Assembly (NCBI GenBank): GCA_009363875.1
Contig: CM018691.1
Location: 4,216,001 to 4,280,000, forward strand
DNA: 64,000 nt
DNA from: Mikania micrantha
Taxonomy: Eukaryota > Streptophyta > Magnoliopsida > Asterales > Asteraceae
Reading direction: 5' to 3'
Positions 57,020 to 64,000 of the stretch are shown here, one piece after another (position 1 is the first letter of the stretch; every line of letters begins with the position of its first letter). The position numbers and the translations under genes were made by a program. The notes under the pieces are model-generated. The model saw nothing but the letters and a program-made list of their open reading frames with translations. It was not told the DNA's origin and searched no databases.

Positions 57020-57186
57020 CACACAAACGTTACCTATATCTTAATAAGATAGATAATATAATTCATTTAGTATATGTATTTAGTAAGAGATAATTAAATG
57101 AGTGCATAAAAAATTGACAAGTGATATTATAGCTTTATAATATGACAAATGGCAAATGAAGATTTTTGTTTATTAGAATAGATAGA
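57020..57186 (-). mobile_element. Helitron 5' terminus in opposite orientation
   Basis: The reverse complement begins TCTATCTATTCTAATAAAC after A and matches 52691-52850 for about 160 bp (ctcatttaattatctcttactaaatac, aatgaattatattatctatcttatta). It faces the Helitron at 52691. No matching 3' hairpin/CTAG end was found in that orientation, so this is probably a 5' fragment. Confidence 0.55.
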
Positions 57187-57209
57187 TTGTTTAATATTTT
57201 ATATTTAAT

Positions 57210-57237
57210 CCGTGTGTTCACACGGGTAATAGACTAG
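57210..57237 (+). mobile_element. Helitron 3' terminus (hairpin plus CTAG)
   Basis: Perfect 7-bp stem CCGTGTG-TT-CACACGG (57210-57225), then GTAATAGA and CTAG (57234-57237) followed by T. Its 5' partner is uncertain; it could be an outer Helitron into which the neighbours inserted. Confidence 0.6.
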
Positions 57238-57238
57238 T

Positions 57239-57862
57239 TTAATATAATATAAAACTTGTTTAAGCGGATGATAGACAACATAAAAGGTTAAACTACAACA
57301 AACGTGTCTTTTGACTCTTTGTTTTAACTCCTTAATATATAGAAGGGTTATTCTCTTTACAAAGTTATATTTTCACCATATAGTCTATTACATTAATTAC
57401 ACTTAATTTATTGAAACATGTTTTTAACCAATCACTTATATTACTATATTTAATTAATGTTTTCTTAATTTTAGTTCATTTAATTAAATATAATATTTTC
57501 AACTTTATTGTTAGTATATTTATTGTGTGTGTTGTTTCTAAACATATTTTTTAGTTTTCCATTAAAAAGAATATTATTTGAAAAAATATGTACTAAAAAA
57601 AGGTGATTAGAAAAATATTTATTAAAATAACTTTTTTCTTTGATTTAATTATCTAATATAATTCATTATTATATATTTTTTTTCAATTAACATATTATCA
57701 TTTTCTAATATTTTAATTTGTTGTTTCTTTTCGTAACGTTTGGGTTTATGTTTGGGGCTGTTGGTTGGTATGCGGACAAAAGAAACAAACACTCAGTTAA
57801 CAGATGTTTAGTCCAGTTATTCTTCTACAGATGTTTTACCTATGAAAAAAATAAACATCACC
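57239..57862. other. AT-rich stretch, no gene recognised
   Basis: No frame, terminal repeat or RNA gene could be supported. Confidence 0.5.
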
Positions 57863-58059
57863 TTAGTTGACAATGGGGTCTTAGAGTAAGTGCGGGAGGT
57901 GCGACCGCACAGGGCCCAATTTTTTAGGGGGCCCTAAATATTTTAAAAAATTGTATATATTATATATATTTTAATTTATTTTACAACGAACACATATAAC
58001 AATTTAATTTTTTATTATATTTAAAATATTTGAAGCAAGTCGATTGTTTTTCAAATACA

Positions 58060-58448
58060 TCAATTGCATATAGAATCTTGTTGACTATTCCATTAACTGT
58101 AGCATCTGCAGAAAGAAGTTTTTCAAAATTGAAGTTGTTGAAGTGATACTTACGATCAACAATGTCTCAAAAAAGACTTAATGGATTGACAATGATACCA
58201 GAGACAGAGGATCGTTGGGGCCCGGGGGTGCCCCAACATCCCCGGTTTTTTCGCTCAAAAGGGTCAATATAATAGTATTTCGTCGGAAAATCCTTCGGTT
58301 CCCTCCGTTTTCTTCCTAAAAATCATTCGGCTCCCTCCGAGCTTTTTTTCAAGCTCCGTCACTGAATGATAATATTGATAATGAGATACTAGACAATGTG
58401 GATTATGAAGATTTAATCAACAAGTTTGCATCAAAAATGCTAGATTAA
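58060..58448 (+). pseudogene. hAT transposase, C-terminal dimerisation domain remnant
   Basis: Frame at 58075-58197 reads IPLTVASAERSFSKLKLL, stop, YLRSTMSQKRLNGL, the hAT-C dimerisation signature (SAERxFS...MS..RL..L). After the nested insertion it resumes with DNEILDNVDYEDLINKFASK and a stop. The catalytic core is gone. Confidence 0.85.
58198..58364. mobile_element. 167-bp insertion inside hAT transposase
   Basis: Flanked by a 7-bp repeat AATGATA (58191-58197 and 58365-58371). Contains ggggcccgggggtgcccc and ends aagctccgtcactg. Class unknown. Confidence 0.6.
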
Positions 58449-58699
58449 CGTCACGTTTTATTTAGTTATTTGAAACATTGAAATGCATCATTTTGCTAAA
58501 ACAATATTGTTTATATTGTTTTTACTGTTGTTTTAATTATCGTCAATTTGTGTGCGCGCGCACACATAGGGCCCATTTTTAACATTCGCACAGGGCACCT
58601 AATTTCTCATAGACGGCCCTGTTAGTTGATGTCTAAGCCTCTCTAATTTAGTATATTAATTAGAGGGTAAACGTTGGCTCATGTGAATTTCCAAAACTT

Positions 58700-58882
58700 A
58701 TGCATGTTGGCATAGGGCATGCCATGTAAGCTGGTATGGACCTTATCTCCTACTAAGCATGTCGGCTTATAGGATTCAGGTTTTGTGATTGGATTATAAC
58801 TTACTAATTAAGTTAGTGGTATGAAGTTGTAGTTTTATAAATTGGGAATCGAGCCATGACATTCTATTGTATATTTGTATCA
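58700..58882. repeat. Repeat R1, copy 3 (diverged)
   Basis: Matches 6285-6445 and 9150-9300 (ccatgtaagctggtatgg, ctactaag, ttataggatt, taacttactaattaagtta, ttttataaattgggaatc). Adjacent R2 sequence resumes at 61005, beyond the solo LTR. Confidence 0.7.
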
Positions 58883-60066
58883 TAAACCGTAACGACCCGA
58901 ATTCGATTAAGTACTTGTATTATTGTAATGGTTATGTTTAAATTGAAATTTTAAGTCAACTTGTTAAATACTAACTTCTAGTAAACAAGAAATGTTGATT
59001 TAAAGTAAAATACAAGTTGAGGAGGGTAAATTGACAAAGAGTTAAACTTAACTTAATAAAAAAGAGGGGAATTGACCAAAGTCAAAATCCCCAACTCTTT
59101 TCTTCTTCTTTTCTCTGGCAACGTGAAGGAGCAAAAACCCAAGAAGAAAAAAATCTGATTTGGAGCAAAATTGACCCACCTTGGAAGCTTTGATCTTCAA
59201 TGCAATCTTAAATTAGTGTTCTACACATGTTGTAGTACATGTTGGTAAGTTTCTTTGATGATTTTGGTTGTATTTTCTTGGGTTTCCATAAGTGTGGGTT
59301 GGGTTAGAGTAAAACCCAAAAATTTGTTAGTAATTACTTGTTCTATGTCATTAGGTTGCTTAGAATCAAGTAAACTAACTGAAAACATATTCATTTGCAT
59401 ATGATTACAAGTTTGTAAGATGGGTTTTGATAGACATGGAGTATTGAATGCTTAGATGAACTAGTGATAGTTCATATATACTTTGAATGATAAATGAAAT
59501 ATAAGTTTGATGAATAAATTCTTATTTCAAATGGGTTTTGATGCAATGATTGATTTTGAAACAAAATTGGGATTTGGTAAGTTTGAAAATGGATTTTTGG
59601 TGTGTGGATAAATTCCTGCACACAAGTGTTTGATGAAATGCCAAATATGTAATTTTTGGTCAAATTGATAAATGAATGAGAAGTTTGATTTAAAGCAATG
59701 ACTTTAAAGTTAATATGATAATTTTGTTAATAAATGAGTCAAACTGAATGCAAGTTGATGAATTAGGTGATTAGCTACTAGATTGTATGCTTATGTGAAA
59801 TTATATGATCTAGGTGAAGTTGCTAATCAAAGACCCGGGAAGGAAATAATTGACCCGATTACTACTAAGGGCCAAGGTGAGTTAACTACTCACTAATATG
59901 CAACCATAAGACATATTAGTGTTTGTGTGTTATGTGATTATGATTGGTATAACTACTTGTGATTAACTTGTAGTAATGGTGATCAATTGAATGTTGAATG
60001 GAAATTATGTGTCATGATATGTTAAAAACAAAAATTGGCACTAGTAAGATGGAAATCTATATAAAA

Positions 60067-60210
60067 TGGTGTTTGTCATGTAAGTCCATAAATAAATGGC
60101 TTTGGTGTTTGTCATGTAAGTCCATAAAGAAATGGCATTGGTGTTTGTCATGTAAGACCATATTGAAATGGCGTTGGAGTTTGTCATGTAAGTCCACATT
60201 GGTGTGGCAT
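60067..60210. repeat. Minisatellite, exactly four 36-bp units
   Basis: Unit tggtgtttgtcatgtaagtccataaa...aatggc, four copies in 144 bp with small divergence. The resulting frame (12-residue WCLSCKS-type repeats) is a by-product. Confidence 0.95.
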
Positions 60211-60457
60211 TGGGGGTAATCCACGAAAGGGTGGGTTAAATGGTTAAGTAAATGAAATGAATGAGTTTGACCCGTTAACAAATAAAAATTTGCTTAAACT
60301 TTGTATATAGTTATATGCTATATGTTGGTACGAAATTATGTTGAAAATATGCATATAAATGTATGAGGAATGCCTTAGTTTTGATGTAGATGGTAAAATG
60401 TGAGTTACAAGGCATTTGACCAAAAACTGCATTAAAAATGGGTGTTCTGCAGGTCAA

Positions 60458-60596
60458 GACCGTAGCTTATGGTCATAAGGCCGTAGGTTACGGCCTACCC
60501 CTGGAAAGCCTCTGTTTTACGCCCTTTAGACCGTTGCTTATGGTCAAAATTTGGGCAGGACCGTAAGCTACGGCCCTGAGACCATAGCTTACGGCC
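60458..60596 (-). repeat. Array of five 17-bp 7-3-7 dyads in LTR
   Basis: 60458-60474 (GACCGTA-GCT-TATGGTC), 60479-60495 (GGCCGTA-GGT-TACGGCC, perfect), 60529-60545, 60559-60575 and 60580-60596. All have exactly 7-bp arms and a 3-bp spacer; half-site GRCCGTA. Confidence 0.85.
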
Positions 60597-61004
60597 TATG
60601 TAAAATTTTTTCCAATTGATGGAATTTCTTTCGGGGGTTGATGGGGTTAACTCACTTAGTTCTTATGAACTAACACTTGATTAAATTTGGTGTTTTCAGG
60701 TCAGAAATAGGTCGGCTACGAACGTATGATCGAGCACGGATTTTGGGATATCGAACCAATCTTTGTCAAACTTGTTGGAAATGTTTGTTTATGACATCTT
60801 AACTATAGTTTTGTAAATTTCATATGAATAGGATATGATATCCTTATACTTTGGACCAACAAGTTTTAAATTAACTTCGTTAACGTTAAATGTTTTAAAA
60901 AACTGGGACCATTTTTTTTTTGTAATTCCGCAAATTTGATTAAAATGACATGTTTTGAGATTTGGGGTGTCACATAAACGCAATAAAGATTTTTAAGTTA
61001 TTTT

Positions 61005-61141
61005 CAGTTAAAAGGCAATATGAATATTTTTATTCTATTATCTTGATGATTATTATTAAGTGTTGTAGTTAATGCTTATTGTGTTAGTTTGATGTGTTAT
61101 GGATGAGCTGTATATGAGCAAATGGTTGCAGAGTTATATGT
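61005..61141. repeat. Repeat R2, copy 2
   Basis: Near-identical to 8170-8294 and continues gagttatatg without the MITE found at 8295, so it is an empty site for that insertion. Confidence 0.75.
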
Positions 61142-61828
61142 TAGAGGCGGGCAAATCGTTTTTCTTTAACCCAGTTTTGGTTCTAAACACGAACACATTA
61201 ACGAACATGAATTTTGTGTTCATGTTCATTTATTAAGAAAATGAATATGTTCATGTTCGCATGTGTTCGTTCATTAATATATTAAATGAACTGTTCGTGA
61301 ACATAAACGAACCAAAATTAACAAACAAACATAAATGAACACTATTTAACACAACTGAACAATCATAAACGAACATTAACATAATTGAACAAACATAAAC
61401 GAACACAATTAAACAAGAAAAACGAACACAAACGACAAGTCTATTACATGTAAATACATATCATTCGTAATTAGATAGTTAACCAAACATATACTAACAA
61501 TACATTACATAGTTAACGAACACAAATAAACGAACATAACCGAACAATTCATAAACATAAATAAACGAACACTATGTGTGTTCATGTTCGTTCATTTAAT
61601 TAAACAAACACAAATTTTATGTTCGTGTTCGTTCATTTATTAACTAAACGAACTTCCGGCCGAACACTAGACATCATTATTTTATTTTTTTTACTACATA
61701 AAATAGAAAATTGTCATGCTTAAATCACCAAACCAAGTGTTAAACTAGTCGTTTTCATGTTTTATATTTACATTAACAGCGTCGTCTTAATCCTGTTAAA
61801 CCCGTTAAGACCCGTTTTGTCAGCCTTA
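61142..61828. mobile_element. hAT-like element rich in GAACA/TGTTC
   Basis: The left end TAGAGGCGGGCAAATCG resembles the terminus of the MITE at 8295. The interior (61190-61660) is a degenerate array of cgaacataaacgaacac. A possible decayed right end is gttttgtcagcctta (61814-61828). No TSD is evident, so extent is tentative. Confidence 0.4.
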
Positions 61829-61832
61829 AATT

Positions 61833-63463
61833 GTGGAGGTGTACAGTAACGGGGAATTGTGTCCTAGTTTAACTAGCTTAAAGATGTCCAGCAATTTGTC
61901 TGGAAAAATATCTACAGAGCTAGGAGGAGCGACAAATTTAGTCCGGCTTAATCTTTCATCAAATCACTTGGTTGGTGAAATCCCTACAAGCTTTGAAAGA
62001 TTAAGTTCATTGGTGAACTTGTACTTGGATGACAATAAGTTGTCAGGCAGATTTCCCAAATCACTTGGAAATCTGCACAACTTAGAAGAGCTTAACTTAG
62101 CACAAAATTCTCTTACCGGTTCAATCGATGAAACTTTAGGAGAATGCTTAAAGTTAAGGATCTTGAACTTAAGCAACAACTTCTTTGAGGGAGCTATTCC
62201 CGTGCCTATTTCCAAATTGAAAAGCTTAGACTATCTTGACCTCTCTCACAATAATCTGACTGGGAGAATACCGTCACAGCTTGGGGGTTTGAAGGTTCTA
62301 CAAACATTGAACCTCTCTCACAATAATCTCTCTGGATCTGTTCCTTCAAGTTTCACTGAAATGTTAAGTTTAACCACTGTTGATGTGTCTTTCAATCAGC
62401 TAGAGGGCCCACTTCCAAAGATGAGAGCATTTGAAGATGCTCCAAAGGAGGCACTTGGACATAACAAGGGGCTGTGTGGAAATAACACAGGGTTAGATTG
62501 TCCAACAATGCAACCAACAAATCATGGTCATAAAAAGAAGGTTTCATTTGTGATTCTGATCATACTTCTTGCATTAGGAATCATGCTGCTCGTGGTTTTT
62601 ATGGCGGTTGTATTCTTGTGTCTCCATAAAAGAAACCCAAATCTTGAAAACGTTAGGCCACAAGAGACAAGAGCAAAACCATTTACCATTTGGAGTTATG
62701 ATGGGAAAATGGTGTATGAGAGAATCATTGAAGCCTTGGACGACTTCGACTCGAGGCATGTTGTTGGGGTTGGTGGGTATGGAACAGTTTATAAAGCAGA
62801 ATTGTCAAGTGAAGTTTATGCGGTGAAAAAGATCCATGCAACAGAAGATGGTGAGATGCAAAATCTCAAGAGTTTTGAAAACGAGATCCGAGCATTGACA
62901 GAAATACGCCAGCAAAACATTGTCAAACTCTATGGATTTTGTTCACATTCGTGTCATTCGATTTTGGTGTATGAGTTCTTGTCAGGAGGGAGCTTAAGGA
63001 ACATACTGAATCACGTGGAACAAGCTGTTGAATTTGATTGGAATAAAAGGGTGACCGCGGTTAAAAGTATCGCAAAGGCCTTATCATACATGCACCATGA
63101 TTGTTCACAACCGATCATCCATAGAGACTTATCAAGCAACAATGTTTTATTTGATTCTGAATGGGTTGCTCATGTATCTGATTTTGGCACCGCCAGGTTG
63201 TTAAAGCCGGACTCATCCAACTGGACTTCATTCGCTGGAAGCTTTGGTTACACTATGGAAGTGAATGAGAAGTGTGATGTTTACAGCTTTGGTGTAGTAA
63301 CACTAGAAGTTATAATGGGTAAGCATCCAAGAGACATCCTCCTCACATCCATAGATGACATGAATGCCATATCTCGCACAGAAATTTTGGACCAACGCCT
63401 TCCTCCACCGACGAAACAAACTGCTAATGAAGTGGAATTACTTGTGGAGGTTATTAAGGAAAA
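61833..63463 (+). pseudogene. Truncated MIK2-like LRR receptor kinase
   Basis: Closely matches 21473 onward of the gene at 20100: the last nine or so LRRs, transmembrane helix and kinase to the C-lobe. The signal peptide, cap and most LRRs are absent; homology begins abruptly at 61833. GVGGYGTV, YAVKK, HRDLSSNN and SDFGTAR are present, but the intron and seven codons (IAPELAY, including APE) are deleted, leaving GSFGYTMEVNEK. It keeps the RLPPP segment lost from the other copy. After LLVEVIK the sequence runs into a Copia-type LTR, which supplies an artificial stop. Almost certainly non-functional. Confidence 0.9.
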
Positions 63464-63625
63464 TGCTTAAACTTCGGATCAAGATTATTTAGTCAATGAA
63501 TAGCTTTAATTGTACCTTAATCTCCTCCTGTAATTATGCTGTTGCTCCATCTTGTAAAGGCCTATATAAAGGCATGTTCTGTATCAATGTATTAATAACC
63601 TTTTCTACCAAAACTCTATATCACA
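63464..63625 (+). mobile_element. Short Copia/TRIM-type LTR
   Basis: Starts near TGCTTAAACTTCGG and ends ATATCACA, two bases before a primer-binding site. Contains a TATA-like ctatataaaggc (63571-63582). The left boundary is inferred from where receptor-kinase homology ends. The internal region is cut off at 63680. Confidence 0.6.
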
Positions 63626-63627
63626 TA

Positions 63628-63639
63628 TGGTATTAGAGC
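63628..63639 (+). other. Primer-binding site (initiator tRNA-Met type)
   Basis: TGGTATTAGAGC, one change from TGGTATCAGAGC, directly after the LTR end. Confidence 0.8.
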
Positions 63640-63680
63640 CCTAACAAAGGCTCCTCCGAGTTCATCTCCGATCCACACCT

Positions 63681-64000
63681 TGTAACAACCGAAAATTTAG
63701 AAATTTAATAGTAAACGTACGAGATTTCGGTTACTGTGGAAACTGTGACGACTGCGTACGAAAAAAATTCGGCAATTATGACGTGAGCACATTTGATCGT
63801 GCTTGAAATCCACGAGGATTTAGTAACTTTTGTTATTGGGGATTGATAGTATGTGAAAAATAATGAACGTGGGCGAAAACCGTGCGCAAAACGGAGTTCG
63901 TATGCTCCCGGAATCGCGAAACGAAGTTTAAATCAAATATTGGAAGAAAAACACGCTAGGCGCATAGCCTAACTCCCAACCCTCCAGAGTCAGGCTATGC
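63681..64000 (+). mobile_element. Start of a Gypsy-type LTR (runs off window)
   Basis: Begins TGTAACAACCGAAAATTTAG inside the leader of the preceding element. A 7-3-7 dyad CTAGGCG-CAT-AGCCTAA (63956-63972, central five arm bases matched) and the start of another (tcaggctatgc at 63990) sit about 280-320 bp in, like the other LTRs. Confidence 0.5.

Larger units (their letters stand above)
57871..58621 (+). mobile_element. Internally deleted hAT transposon with nested insertion
   Basis: 8-bp TSD TTAGTTGA (57863-57870 and 58622-58629). The right terminus read inward is CAGGGCCGTCTATGAG; the left is the decayed CAATGGGGTCTTAGAG. It retains the end of a hAT transposase and a 167-bp insertion. Confidence 0.85.
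58888..60974 (-). mobile_element. Solo Gypsy-type LTR (2087 bp)
   Basis: Perfect TSD TAAAC (58883-58887 and 60975-60979). On the minus strand it starts TGTGACACCCC, like the Tekay-like LTRs at 1205 and 33315. The other end is CGTAACGACCC, where TG is expected on the plus strand. Contains a 36-bp minisatellite and a dyad array 375-520 bp from its start. No internal coding region. Confidence 0.85.

Noticed and set aside
52691..57186. A giant terminal-inverted-repeat DNA transposon with 160-bp TIRs
   Set aside because: The ends are TC...CTAG Helitron termini with hairpins, and no TSD flanks the inverted repeats, so two Helitron 5' ends explain them better.
59998..60219. 73-residue frame with repeated WCLSCKS blocks, looking like a small Cys-rich protein
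   Set aside because: It is the translation of a 36-bp minisatellite inside a solo LTR; the repeat length, not selection, keeps the frame open.

Overview
The window looks like nuclear DNA of a flowering plant: AT-rich, with plant-type LTR retrotransposons, Helitrons, hAT, Mutator-like and PIF/Harbinger elements, tRNA-derived SINEs, and a receptor kinase gene with a plant-type intron. Repeat style and the MIK2-like kinase suggest a eudicot, possibly Asteraceae; that placement is inference. Only one host gene looks potentially functional, an LRR receptor-like kinase at 20100-23263 (+). A 5'-truncated paralogue lies at 61833-63463. Almost everything else is transposable-element sequence, much of it nested, with many target-site duplications (TSDs) readable by eye.

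Layout. 1-3754: 3' part of a Tekay-like chromovirus (Ty3/Gypsy) on the minus strand. 4101-4829: FAR1/MULE-like pseudogene. 5111-9935: two copies of one repeat, each carrying a different hAT-type MITE and each serving as the empty site for the other, plus a putative solo LTR and a third MITE. 10033-10339: SINE. 10581-14585: Helitron enclosing a 1.7-kb hAT-like element. 14844-18513: Mutator-like composite holding a decayed Harbinger transposase and a 1.6-kb foldback element that itself holds a SINE. 18535-19812: further MITEs. 20100-23263: receptor kinase.

24840-39358: a minus-strand Copia gag pseudogene split by two short-LTR, Reina-like Gypsy elements (24888-29817 plus strand; 30323-38433 minus strand). 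The second is itself interrupted by a 2.95-kb solo Tekay-like LTR. 39395-50545: about three higher-order copies (period near 2.4 kb) of an array of 135-150-bp exon-like monomers, interrupted by a very young Copia element (43713-48536) with apparently identical LTRs. 52312-52536: SINE. 52691-57237: Helitron ends. 57871-58621: internally deleted hAT. 58888-60974: solo Gypsy LTR with a TAAAC TSD. 61833-63463: kinase pseudogene. 63464-64000: a short Copia-type LTR with primer-binding site, then the start of another long LTR.

The most unusual signal is an array of 17-bp dyads, each with 7-bp arms and a 3-bp spacer, found about 0.28-0.55 kb inside the start of four long Gypsy-type LTRs. The geometry is shared, but the half-site sequence differs between LTRs and is similar within each. 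I know of no description of it. All coordinates and comparisons were made by eye; no alignment or database search was run.
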